Shown piece after piece: positions 1 through 7,252 of a DNA stretch of 9,742 nt. Location: NCBI GenBank assembly GCA_007130675.1, contig SLSB01000502.1, forward strand, positions 1 to 9,742. Reading direction: 5' to 3'. The stretch's first letter is position 1. Every line of letters starts with the position of its first letter. Under the pieces are notes generated by a model. The model had not been told where the DNA came from. It did not search any database and saw only the letters and a list, made by a program, of their open reading frames with translations. The translations under genes and the position numbers were made by a program. The stretch is from Candidatus Hydrogenedentota bacterium. GTDB lineage: Bacteria; Hydrogenedentota; Hydrogenedentia; Hydrogenedentales; SLHB01.

Positions 1-24
1 TCGGAGTAGGCGGGCTCGTTTGGT

Positions 25-1227
25 TCAGCCGCGCGCCACGCTGGTTTTCGCGAGTAGCGCATAGGTGAGAATGCGCAGCGAACACAGCATGAACAGGGCG
101 ATTCGAATGCCCAATTCGCCTTCGGTAAATCGATCCGCGAGGCCAATGAGCAGTAGCATCACAATGACGCGGCCGAGGGCCAAAGGAACTTCCCACGCAC
201 CGATGTATTCGATGCGTTGGTGGGGTTGTTCGGCGGTATTGGCGATGGCGTCCATCCGCAGGCTGAAGTGGGCAATGCCGAATAGCGGGGCCGCTGTGGA
301 CCGTAGCAAGCCGAATATCAGCAAGGTGAAGAGCGTCAGTTCGGTGAACATGAGCGTGCCCGCGGCAAGCAGCATGACCACGCCCCATCTCATGTACTTG
401 AGACGGCTGCGGGGGGTCATGGTGCGTCCCACTATGATCGACGTCACAATGGCCGCGATGGCTTGAATCGAGGCTAACGCGCCGACATTCAACTCGTTCT
501 CGGACTTCATATACATCAGCAGGCCGAGCAGGAACGTAAAAATGTTGAAAGTTCCCGCAATCGTGAAGGCCGCAGCCATGATAAGCCGCCAGTCGCGCTG
601 GTCTTTTCCGGGAAACAGGGCGCGTCTGAGGCGGTATGGCCGCCGCTGGACATCGCGGGGCATCCAGAAACTCAACACAAAGGCGGAGACATAGCAGATA
701 ATCGCCACCGTGAACACCAGGTAGTAGCCGGTGAGGTTGTCGCTGGCCGTGGCAATCAACGCGCCGCCTACGAGAGGCGCGGCGAAGCGCACGATCCCCG
801 AGAGCGCCTGCATGAATCCGAAGTAGCGCTCACGGTTGCCGTGTTCGGTCACGTCGAAATCGAAGACGTTTACGCCAGACCAGTAGAAGCCCCAGGTCAC
901 ACCCAGCAGCGCGCCGAGGTGTACCGCATAATCGGAGCTGCGTTCGCGCAACATCAGGAGCGTCAGGTAATAGGTTGCGTAGAGGAGCAGGCCCGCGCGG
1001 TACGGATAGAGGCGGTCCCAGCGCTGTGCCAGCCAGCCCGACGCGAGGAATATCACCGGGGTTACCGCGAACACCGCGAAATAGTGCCAGCAGACCACGC
1101 TGAAATCTTGCCGGATGCGCCAGAAATAGACGCTCACGAAGATTTCACACAGGGCACTGGCGGCCGTGCACAATCCGTGCAAGGTCAATGCAACGCGCGC
1201 TTGGGGATGTAACCGTTTCGCAGTCAT
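25..1227 (-). CDS. MFS family transporter, 12 transmembrane segments, substrate unknown
   Basis: This 400-residue inner-membrane protein has about twelve hydrophobic segments, near residues 11-36, 48-66, 77-93, 101-118, 135-160, 166-188, 214-240, 246-268, 278-295, 297-318, 344-364 and 371-393. A basic cytoplasmic loop at about 190-213 divides it into two six-helix halves, the usual MFS layout and length. The stretch WGFYWSGVNVFDFD (112-125), followed by the charged loop HGNRERYFG (129-137), recalls uncharacterised Bacillus YqgE-like MFS proteins; this is from memory and not aligned. The ATG at 1227 has an in-frame stop 18 bases upstream, so it is the earliest ATG, but no Shine-Dalgarno sequence precedes it (TTTCTTCTGCC). 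The gene lies 143 bases downstream of the dehydrogenase on the same strand and may be co-transcribed with it. The transported solute and the direction of transport cannot be inferred. Confidence 0.85.
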   Translation of the reverse strand: MTAKRLHPQARVALTLHGLCTAASALCEIFVSVYFWRIRQDFSVVCWHYFAVFAVTPVIFLASGWLAQRWDRLYPYRAGLLLYATYYLTLLMLRERSSDYAVHLGALLGVTWGFYWSGVNVFDFDVTEHGNRERYFGFMQALSGIVRFAAPLVGGALIATASDNLTGYYLVFTVAIICYVSAFVLSFWMPRDVQRRPYRLRRALFPGKDQRDWRLIMAAAFTIAGTFNIFTFLLGLLMYMKSENELNVGALASIQAIAAIVTSIIVGRTMTPRSRLKYMRWGVVMLLAAGTLMFTELTLFTLLIFGLLRSTAAPLFGIAHFSLRMDAIANTAEQPHQRIEYIGAWEVPLALGRVIVMLLLIGLADRFTEGELGIRIALFMLCSLRILTYALLAKTSVARG

Positions 1228-1274
1228 GGCAGAAGAAAGAGCTTACTCGAAGACGCCGCGCGGCGCAAATCTGT

Positions 1275-1294
1275 CCGTGTTTCCGTGTCCGTGC
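1275..1294. repeat. Short degenerate CCGTGT repeat between dehydrogenase and transporter
   Basis: The plus strand carries CCGTGT (1275-1280), TT, CCGTGT (1283-1288), then CCGTGC (1289-1294). Seen another way, TGTCCGTG occurs at 1272-1279 and again at 1286-1293, a 14-base period. It lies in the 143-base gap upstream of the transporter start. It could be a protein-binding site or a remnant of a simple repeat; nothing in the sequence decides which. The rest of 1228-1370 holds a 12-base GC palindrome at 1254-1265 with no following T-tract, and no recognisable gene. Confidence 0.4.
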
Positions 1295-1370
1295 TAACGC
1301 AGTCTCGGGGGCGCCGGGGCACTACCGCGTTCAGGCCGGCAAGGGATTCTCTGGAGGCACGGGTCAGGTG

Positions 1371-2387
1371 TTATTGCGCATCCTGGTCTCTGATGCGCTG
1401 GATTTCTGCGACAGTTTCGGCCACGAAATCCGGCGAGACCGGGGTGGTATCCAGAACGCTGAAGAACATGCCCGCCTCTTCTTTAAAGTCTTCGAGCGTC
1501 TTGATACACGCACGGATTTCTTCGAGTGAGGCGTCCGGGCATGTGAATCGCAGTCCCAGCCGCCGCATCAGGTCTTCGGCCCATGCGGGGTCGTTGTTTT
1601 GCAGGCGCGCGATGATGAAGATGCCGAGTCCGACCAGGTCGCCGTGGATGAAGTGGCGGCCGGTGAGATGCTCGAGGTTATAGGCGACGATGTGCTCGGC
1701 GCCTTCTTCTGGCCGGCTGGTGCCGATGCGGGTGCAGAACTCGACCTCCCGTCGGTAGAGTTCGACGATGGTGTCTATTCCTCGGGGGGATACGGCGAAG
1801 ATCTCGTCAGCGTTGGCATCAAGTTCCTCGAGACATTCCCGGGCTGCCTTTGCAACGTCTGCGTGGAAGGCTTCGCCGTTGTGGCGGTGCGCCAATTGCC
1901 AGTCGTGCAGAGCCGTGTGGATGCTGGCAATGTCTCCGGCGCCCGCACGGTTCAGTTCGGGCGGGGCCTTCTGAATCAGGTCATAGTCGATGATCATTTC
2001 GCGCGGGAAGATCTTGCCGACGTATTTGACCACGCCGTTCACGCGCACGCCGACGGCGTCCGTCAGGGGGGCATCGACGGATACGATAGTGGGCACGAGC
2101 ACCATGCGGCAGTCGCGTTTCCACGCCAGGAATTTCGCGGTATCGCAACACGAGCCGCCGCCGATTCCGACGATGGTATCGCAGGCGGGTAATTCGCGGT
2201 CAAGGCGCTCGAGGGTCTCCAGTTCCATGTCCGTAACCATGTGCACGGTGCCCGGAGCCCACGCACAGGTTTCCTGCAGCAGCCGCCAAGGTTCGTCCAT
2301 GGTGATCACGGCGACCGTGCCTTTGATATTTGCCAGTTCCCGTGCGGTGCCGTGTCCTGACCGGATTTCCGGCGGCATGTATTGCAT
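1371..2387 (-). CDS. Iron-containing alcohol dehydrogenase family protein, GldA / glycerol-1-phosphate dehydrogenase-like
   Basis: The 338-residue protein belongs to the dehydroquinate-synthase-like/iron-alcohol dehydrogenase fold, whose members oxidise or reduce polyols with NAD(P). The nucleotide-binding turn GIGGGSCCDTAK is at 74-85. Likely metal ligands are D152 (AGAGD), H232 (GAEH) and H248 (HGD); the spacings of 80 and 16 are close to those in GldA-type enzymes. The motif VPTIVSVDAP (98-107) resembles the glycerol dehydrogenase VPTIASTDAP region, whereas glycerol-1-phosphate dehydrogenases usually have VPTAPSMDGY there. The RPEEGAEH stretch (225-232) is more like the G1P dehydrogenase/AraM group. 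The substrate is therefore ambiguous between glycerol, glycerol phosphate/dihydroxyacetone phosphate and another polyol. At 338 residues it is slightly short for the family but both domains are present. The start ATG at 2387 has a strong Shine-Dalgarno; Met4 is an alternative. It is the first gene of a possible unit with the downstream MFS transporter. Confidence 0.85.
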   Translation of the reverse strand: MQYMPPEIRSGHGTARELANIKGTVAVITMDEPWRLLQETCAWAPGTVHMVTDMELETLERLDRELPACDTIVGIGGGSCCDTAKFLAWKRDCRMVLVPTIVSVDAPLTDAVGVRVNGVVKYVGKIFPREMIIDYDLIQKAPPELNRAGAGDIASIHTALHDWQLAHRHNGEAFHADVAKAARECLEELDANADEIFAVSPRGIDTIVELYRREVEFCTRIGTSRPEEGAEHIVAYNLEHLTGRHFIHGDLVGLGIFIIARLQNNDPAWAEDLMRRLGLRFTCPDASLEEIRACIKTLEDFKEEAGMFFSVLDTTPVSPDFVAETVAEIQRIRDQDAQ

Positions 2388-2390
2388 TGG

Positions 2391-2399
2391 TCACCCCTT
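2391..2399 (-). promoter_or_regulatory. Shine-Dalgarno site of the dehydrogenase gene
   Basis: On the minus strand AAGGGGTGA lies three bases before the ATG at 2387. It matches the anti-Shine-Dalgarno complement AAGGAGGTGA with one base missing. It supports this start over Met4. Confidence 0.65.
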
Positions 2400-2428
2400 C
2401 CCTCGGTCTTCGTTTGGTGTGGCAGCAT

Positions 2429-2457
2429 ATTTTACCATTCCTGTGGGCGCTACTAAA
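2429..2457 (-). promoter_or_regulatory. Candidate extended -10 promoter for the dehydrogenase gene
   Basis: Reading the minus strand, TGGTAAAAT (2437-2429) is a TGn-extended -10 with a 5/6 hexamer. A weak -35, TTTAGT (2457-2452), lies 17 bases upstream. Transcription would start near 2422, giving a leader of about 35 bases that contains the Shine-Dalgarno site. It was found by eye only. Confidence 0.45.
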
Positions 2458-2686
2458 GTTTGAGCTCTCCGCCGCACACATTTCGCCGGGTTTTCCGGGC
2501 TGTGACTCGCGTGTATCCGCAGCTCGATCAATGCGTGCGCGTCTCGAGAAAAGCGGTGGCAAGCCAACGCAGTCCAAAGATGCCCAAACCATCAGCCATT
2601 ATGGGAAATCTGGCTTCCCAGACTTTTGGCCGGGCTGGCATATTGCCGCGCCTTCGGCGTTTGAGAAGGCTATTTCGGTGCGTGTT

Positions 2687-2717
2687 TTGGCATCGGCGTG
2701 GGGGAATGGTGTATTCT
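2687..2717 (+). promoter_or_regulatory. Weak candidate promoter for the GH13 gene
   Basis: TTGGCA (2687-2692, 5/6 of the -35 consensus) and TATTCT (2712-2717, 4/6 of the -10) are separated by 19 bases, longer than the ideal 17. Transcription would begin near 2724 and leave a leader of about 95 bases carrying the hairpins described next. The assignment is tentative. Confidence 0.3.
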
Positions 2718-2760
2718 CGAAGTTACCGCAACAGATGCGTAAATCGAAAAGCAGGAAACC

Positions 2761-2814
2761 GGTCCGGCCTTGCGGCCACGGCTGGCAGCCGCCGGACCCA
2801 ACCCTTTCGGGTGA
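2761..2814 (+). promoter_or_regulatory. Structured 5' leader of the GH13 gene, possible cis-regulatory hairpins
   Basis: A perfect 8-bp stem is formed by GGTCCGGC (2761-2768) and GCCGGACC (2791-2798). Inside its loop GCC (2775-2777) can pair with GGC (2784-2786) around ACGGCT, and two more pairs (2772-2773 with 2788-2789) flank a G-A mismatch. Immediately after comes ACCC-TTTC-GGGT (2801-2812), whose 3' arm is part of the only Shine-Dalgarno-like element, GGGTGA (2809-2814), four bases before the ATG. A second ACCC (2796-2799) overlaps the 3' arm of the large stem and could pair with the same GGGT, so two alternative folds exist. I compared it from memory with several common riboswitch classes, including cyclic-di-GMP, cobalamin, TPP, ZTP and guanidine, and none fits. 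Confidence 0.4.
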
Positions 2815-2818
2815 TTAC

Positions 2819-5800
2819 ATGAACGAAAAACTGCCGTCTGGGGCCGATTCCCTGAGGGAGGACCGGTTGACCTATTTCCCCTTCGGTCTGCACCTTTCTA
2901 AACGCGCCGCCGAGACGTTTCAAGTCGGCTCTGTGCTCGCACGTGTTCGCGCCTCGGGGGGCGGGCACGTTGTGGATGCTGTTCAGGAGCTGGCGTATGC
3001 GATAAACACCCGTCGCCTGGCTGAAGCGCCTGGCCGTCCGCAGGTTCGGCCTGGTCATCTGCTCACCGCAGGCCTTATCCAGGACCTCTTTCGGCATCTT
3101 GTTGACATGTATTGCTTTGATGAATGTCCGGGTAGTATGAGCGCGGGGTTGGCAGTCGTAAGCGCGTCGCGCGGCCTGGAAATGGTCGCCCGCCCCATGC
3201 AGGTGTTCCTCGAGTTATATCCGCCGCACAAGGAAAACCAGTTAGAAGAATACACTGCGGCGGTCGGTGCCTCGGCCAGCATGGATTCGCAAGCGCACTA
3301 TGTGCTGTCACGCGAGTTGATCCTGCTCGAACTGGCCACGGACAATCCCGCCATGGAGCCGTTGCGCGAGTTGTTTGACGACACTGATCTAAGTCAGCGC
3401 GCTCCATACCGGGCAATGGTCGGGAATCTCGAGAAACACTTCGAGCACCAGCCGCCGTTCATACGTATTGGCAAACCGCTTTTCACGTGCTTGAGGGCGC
3501 CGATTCTTGCATCCCCGCATTCACTCGAGGGGCAATTGCGGTATATTCGCGAGCACTGGGCCGGTTTTCTGACGGGGTCGTTGCTCGAACGGTTGACTTA
3601 CGTCGAAGACATTTTGAAGGAGGAAACGTTTGAGCGCGGATTCGGGCCTGGCCCGTCGCGTGTGCTCGAGTTCCGGAAACACGCGCTGGAGGGGGGCGCG
3701 TGGGATTATCCCGAGCCGGAGCGTTTTACCGTTGACCGCGATTGGATGGCCAATGTGGTGCTTATCGCCAAGTCGGTTTATGTCTGGCTCGATCAGCTTT
3801 CGAAACACTACCGCCGCGCCATCCGGCGCCTTGACGAAATCCCGGACGAGGAGCTTGACAAGCTGGCCCGGTGGGGGTTCACCGGACTGTGGCTTATCGG
3901 GATCTGGGAACGTTCTGAGGCCTCGAGGAAGATCAAGGAGCGGATGGGCAATCCCGAGGCCGCGGCGTCTGCCTACTCGCTTTACGACTACGTCATCGCC
4001 GCCGACCTGGGCGGTCAAAAGGCGGCCGAGAATCTGCGGCACCGCGCAGCCCTTCGGGGCATTCACCTCGCGTGTGACATGGTGCCGAATCACGTGGGGA
4101 TCTATTCGAAGTGGGTTGTTGAACATCCGGACTGGTTTCTGCAGCGCGAGCACCCGCCATTTCCTGCATACCAATTCACTGGTCCTGACCTTTCGTCTGA
4201 TCCCCGGGTGAGCGTGTATATCGATGACGGCTACTGGGAGCGGCGGGACGCGGCAGTGGTGTTTAAACGCGTGGATAATCATACCGGTGATACGCGCTAT
4301 ATCTACCACGGCAACGACGGCACCAACATGCCTTGGAACGATACCGCTCAGCTCAACTACTTGATTCCTGAGGTGCGCGAGGCGGTCATCAACACGATCA
4401 TGCACGTTGCCCGGTGTTTTCCCATCATCCGCTTTGATGCGGCGATGACGCTTGCCAAACGGCACTATCAGCGGTTGTGGTTTCCGCTTCCCGGGGAGGG
4501 CGGGGCGATTCCTTCGAGGGCCGAGTACAGCATGACGCGCGCGGAGCTTGACCGGCATATGCCGCAGGAATTCTGGCGCGAGCTGGTTGATCGGGTCAAC
4601 GCCTATCAGCCCGATACGCTGCTGCTTGCCGAGGCGTTCTGGCTGATGGAGGGCTACTTCGTCCGTACGCTGGGGATGCACCGCGTGTATAACAGCGCCT
4701 TCATGAACATGCTTAAGATGGAGGAGAACAGCAAATACCGCCAGACCGTGAAGAACGTTCTGGAATTCAGCCCGGAAGTCTTGAAGCGTTTCGTGAATTT
4801 CCAGAATAATCCCGACGAACTGACGGCCATCGAGCAGTTCGGCAGTGGCGACAAGTATTTCGGCGCCGCTGTCATGCTGGTGACCATGCCAGGGCTGCCC
4901 ATGTTCGGCCACGGCCAGATCGAAGGCTTCAGCGAGAAATACGGCATGGAATACCGGCGGGCCTATTGGGACGAGCCCGTCAATGAAGAACTCGTGTACC
5001 GCCATGAGCGCGAGGTGTTTCCCCTTCTTCGCAAACGGTATCTGTTCAGTTCGGTCCAGCACTTTGCGCTTTTTGATTTCGAGACCGAAGACGGATATGT
5101 GAATGAGGACGTCTACGCCTATTCGAACCGGGCGTACGGCGAGCGTGCGCTTGTGCTTTACAACAACGCCTATCACAGCACGCGGGGGCGTGCGCGGCTG
5201 TCGACGGCTATCAACGTGGGCTCGGAACAGCAGACGAATCTTGTGCGGCGGACGCTTGCCGAAGCTCTCGAGCTGAGCACGGATTCCGACACATATTATG
5301 TCTGCCGGGACCACACGAACGGTCTGGAATACATCTTTCCGTCCACCCAATTGGCTTCAGAGGGATTGTACGCAGAGCTCGATGGGTACCAGAACAAAGT
5401 GCTTCTCGATTTTCGCGACGTGCGCGACATCGATGGTTCCTGGGGGGTTCTTGCGCGGGAGCTGGCAGGGTGCGGTGTGCCCAATATGAATGCCGCGTAC
5501 CGCGACGTGATTCTCAAACCGATGCGTGAGGCGCTGCATGGGGCATTGCGGCCGGCGCTTCTGAACGCGTTACTGACGGGCGGCACGGAGGCGTTGTCCG
5601 GGAGCGAGGCCCGGCACGAGTTTGTCGAGGCCATGGAACGGTTCCTGTCTGTTTTGCAAGAGCAGATGATCGCGCCGATCGAGGTTATGCCGGCTCTGCG
5701 GGATATCCTTAAGGTTATTGACGATGTGCACCGGTTGCACGACCAAACCGATGTCTTCGGTGTTGAGGAAGATATTGCAACCTATCTGCGCGACACGGGC

Positions 5801-6343
5801 CGGGAGTTGGCCGTGGCGCCCGAGGTGGTGTGGGGGGTACCGGCTCTCTGGGCGGTGCTGGCGCCGCTGGGCGAGGTGGTCAGTCAAAACGAAGTGCAGG
5901 CCCGCACCGCTGCCTGGATGGACGAATGGCCCGTGACGCCGGTTGTATATGGGGTGTTTCAGGAACTGGGCCTCGAGCACAACGGGGCCACGCTGCACAC
6001 CGAATTGGTCAAGCTGATGATCCGGTACAGCAAATTGCCGTTGATCCTCACGGTGAGCGAGCGGGCCGAGCTTATCGAGCAGATGTTCGAGGATCCCATC
6101 CTGAACGACTATCTCTTCATCAATCAGCACGAGGGCAAGCTGTGGTTGAGCAAGGAACAGCTCGAGACGTTGTTGTATTGGCTTTTTTTCTGCGCTGTGG
6201 TCCGGATCGTGGGCGATCAGGTCCAAGTTGTCGAAGATACGGGCGAGGCCATTCACAACGCGTATCACCGGGTCCATGAGATCCTGGCGGCCGCGGAAAG
6301 TGTCAAGTATCAGGTCGAGCCTTTGCTCGAGCTGCTCTCGTGA
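2819..6343 (+). CDS. Very large cytoplasmic GH13 (alpha-amylase superfamily) enzyme
   Basis: This 1174-residue protein acts on alpha-glucosidic bonds, either by hydrolysis or transfer. The TIM barrel spans about residues 345-720. Conserved region I is DMVPNH (420-425), region II is IRFDAA with nucleophile D540 and its paired R538, region III is LLAEAF with acid/base E605, and region IV is NNPDE with transition-state residue D666. Region IV has Pro where most GH13 enzymes have His (NHD), somewhat like the NTPD form in GlgE. DTAQLNY (508-514) and PMFGHGQ (694-700) are further barrel motifs. About 340 residues precede the barrel, and about 450 follow it: a likely beta domain near 755-800 and then a Leu/Glu-rich helical tail. 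I cannot assign these flanks. There is no signal peptide or membrane segment, so it should act on an internal glucan or sugar. The start at 2819 is chosen because upstream in-frame ATGs (2531, 2735) lack ribosome sites and coding character. The specificity (amylase, glucanotransferase, phosphorylase or maltosyltransferase) is undetermined. Confidence 0.88.
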   Translation: MNEKLPSGADSLREDRLTYFPFGLHLSKRAAETFQVGSVLARVRASGGGHVVDAVQELAYAINTRRLAEAPGRPQVRPGHLLTAGLIQDLFRHLVDMYCFDECPGSMSAGLAVVSASRGLEMVARPMQVFLELYPPHKENQLEEYTAAVGASASMDSQAHYVLSRELILLELATDNPAMEPLRELFDDTDLSQRAPYRAMVGNLEKHFEHQPPFIRIGKPLFTCLRAPILASPHSLEGQLRYIREHWAGFLTGSLLERLTYVEDILKEETFERGFGPGPSRVLEFRKHALEGGAWDYPEPERFTVDRDWMANVVLIAKSVYVWLDQLSKHYRRAIRRLDEIPDEELDKLARWGFTGLWLIGIWERSEASRKIKERMGNPEAAASAYSLYDYVIAADLGGQKAAENLRHRAALRGIHLACDMVPNHVGIYSKWVVEHPDWFLQREHPPFPAYQFTGPDLSSDPRVSVYIDDGYWERRDAAVVFKRVDNHTGDTRYIYHGNDGTNMPWNDTAQLNYLIPEVREAVINTIMHVARCFPIIRFDAAMTLAKRHYQRLWFPLPGEGGAIPSRAEYSMTRAELDRHMPQEFWRELVDRVNAYQPDTLLLAEAFWLMEGYFVRTLGMHRVYNSAFMNMLKMEENSKYRQTVKNVLEFSPEVLKRFVNFQNNPDELTAIEQFGSGDKYFGAAVMLVTMPGLPMFGHGQIEGFSEKYGMEYRRAYWDEPVNEELVYRHEREVFPLLRKRYLFSSVQHFALFDFETEDGYVNEDVYAYSNRAYGERALVLYNNAYHSTRGRARLSTAINVGSEQQTNLVRRTLAEALELSTDSDTYYVCRDHTNGLEYIFPSTQLASEGLYAELDGYQNKVLLDFRDVRDIDGSWGVLARELAGCGVPNMNAAYRDVILKPMREALHGALRPALLNALLTGGTEALSGSEARHEFVEAMERFLSVLQEQMIAPIEVMPALRDILKVIDDVHRLHDQTDVFGVEEDIATYLRDTGRELAVAPEVVWGVPALWAVLAPLGEVVSQNEVQARTAAWMDEWPVTPVVYGVFQELGLEHNGATLHTELVKLMIRYSKLPLILTVSERAELIEQMFEDPILNDYLFINQHEGKLWLSKEQLETLLYWLFFCAVVRIVGDQVQVVEDTGEAIHNAYHRVHEILAAAESVKYQVEPLLELLS

Positions 6344-7230
6344 GGGGGTTTGCTTCCTTTCCCGCCGAGCTGGGCGTGCAGTAGTTCGAGGAATGCCCGC
6401 TCGGCTTTTGTATGGTAGGCGTGCCTTCGCTGGATGACGCCAATGCGGACCCGGGGCAGCCCCGGTACGTTTACGGTGGCAAGCTGGGTGTCCTCGGGGG
6501 TGACCGCTACCCGCGGAAGAAAGGCAACGCCGATGCCCTCGCCCACGTAGCGCTTGATCACTTCGAAGCTGCCGCTGTCCAAGACCACTTGCGGGTTGAA
6601 GGCCTCGCGCGAGAAGAGCGCATGCAGCACCGCGCCGGTGCGTGTGTGGTGATTGAGCATCAGGAAGGGTTCTTCGCGCAATTCAGATAGATTCACCCGG
6701 TTGCGTGCCGCCAGCGCATGATTTGCGGGTGCGACAAGAACCAGTTCCTGCTCGAATAGCTCGCGCTCGATGAGCCCTTCGTTCGAGATGGGGAGGGTCA
6801 CGATACCCAGGTCCAATTCGCCGCGGGCGACCTGCTCCGCAATGGCCTGAGACGGACGGTTTACCATGGTCAGATGGGTTTGCGGCATGTTCTGCGCAAA
6901 TAATCGAACGACTTCCGGCAAGACATACAAGGCCGTTGTGTCGCTGGTGCCCACGCGCAAGTCGCCTGCCTGGGTTTCGTCGAAGTCCTCGAGCTCCCTG
7001 GCAAGGCTCTCGGTCTCGTTAAGGATGTGCCGGGTTCGGTCGTACAGCAAGCTTCCCATCGGGGTGAGGCGGCAGGTCTTGCGCTCGAGCAGAACGTGTC
7101 CAAGCTCTCGTTCGAGCGACTTGATCTGCTGGCTTACGGCCGGTTGCGACCGGTGAAGCCGATCCGCTGCCGCGCGAAAGCTCCCCTCCTCGACTACGGC
7201 GCAAAAGCACTTCCAGGCCTCGATATTCAT
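6310..7230 (-). CDS. LysR-type transcriptional regulator
   Basis: The 306-residue protein has the standard LysR layout and length. The N-terminal winged helix-turn-helix (1-60) includes GSFRAAADRLHRSQPAVSQ (16-34) and SLERELG (38-44). A linker helix follows (about 60-88), then a periplasmic-binding-like effector domain (about 90-290) with RVGTSDTTALYVLPEV, LDLGIVTLP and GIGVAFLPR. The last 18 residues (GGKGSKPPHESSSSKGST) are low-complexity and lie beyond the normal end of the fold; the coding of the last ten of them overlaps the 3' end of the GH13 gene on the other strand. The start at 7230 has a consensus Shine-Dalgarno and a near-consensus promoter. It diverges from purM across 107 bases. 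The effector and targets are unknown; autoregulation through the direct repeat upstream is the most likely local role. Confidence 0.92.
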   Translation of the reverse strand: MNIEAWKCFCAVVEEGSFRAAADRLHRSQPAVSQQIKSLERELGHVLLERKTCRLTPMGSLLYDRTRHILNETESLARELEDFDETQAGDLRVGTSDTTALYVLPEVVRLFAQNMPQTHLTMVNRPSQAIAEQVARGELDLGIVTLPISNEGLIERELFEQELVLVAPANHALAARNRVNLSELREEPFLMLNHHTRTGAVLHALFSREAFNPQVVLDSGSFEVIKRYVGEGIGVAFLPRVAVTPEDTQLATVNVPGLPRVRIGVIQRRHAYHTKAERAFLELLHAQLGGKGSKPPHESSSSKGST

Positions 7231-7238
7231 GATAAGTT

Positions 7239-7244
7239 CTCCTT
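7239..7244 (-). promoter_or_regulatory. Shine-Dalgarno site of the LysR gene
   Basis: AAGGAG on the minus strand is followed by eight bases and the ATG at 7230. It is close to ideal and fixes the start. Confidence 0.7.
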
Positions 7245-7252
7245 ATTGTATC

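Larger units (their letters stand above)
2388..2818. other. Divergent intergenic region between dehydrogenase and GH13 genes
   Basis: These 431 bases lie between the diverging starts at 2387 and 2819. The GH13 reading frame stays open upstream through this whole region. The in-frame ATGs at 2531 and 2735 lack ribosome-binding sites, and the implied peptide is Pro/Gly/Ser/Lys-rich with no family-like pattern, so I treat it as non-coding. The left end holds the dehydrogenase promoter and Shine-Dalgarno. The right end holds a candidate plus-strand promoter and a structured leader, listed separately. A small hairpin, TCTGG-CTTC-CCAGA, is at 2609-2622. Its five-base stem and poor T-tract do not make a convincing terminator. 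I see no RNA gene. Confidence 0.6.

Noticed and set aside
1254..1265. Perfect GC palindrome CGCCGCGCGGCG as a terminator after the dehydrogenase
   Set aside because: It leaves almost no loop and is not followed by a T-tract on the minus strand.
1599..2192. 197-codon plus-strand frame opposite the dehydrogenase
   Set aside because: It is a shadow frame; the minus strand shows the intact nucleotide-binding and metal-ligand motifs.
2609..2626. TCTGG-CTTC-CCAGA hairpin followed by CTTTT as a terminator
   Set aside because: The stem is only five pairs, the T-run is short and interrupted, and no plus-strand gene ends upstream of it.
2330..2818. Upstream in-frame extension of the GH13 reading frame (163 more codons)
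   Set aside because: The in-frame ATGs at 2330, 2531 and 2735 lack ribosome-binding sites, the first lies inside the oppositely oriented dehydrogenase, and the peptide looks non-coding. One CTCGAG at 2543 is in this frame, so an upstream start is not fully excluded.
3521..5350. 609-codon open frame on the minus strand opposite the GH13 gene
   Set aside because: It is an antisense shadow of a GC-rich gene with biased third positions. Its protein is Arg/His/Pro/Val-rich with no family pattern, and the plus strand carries four GH13 motifs over the same bases.
5570..6277. 235-codon minus-strand frame opposite the 3' part of the GH13 gene
   Set aside because: It is His/Gln/Pro-rich antisense sequence without a ribosome site or recognisable motif.
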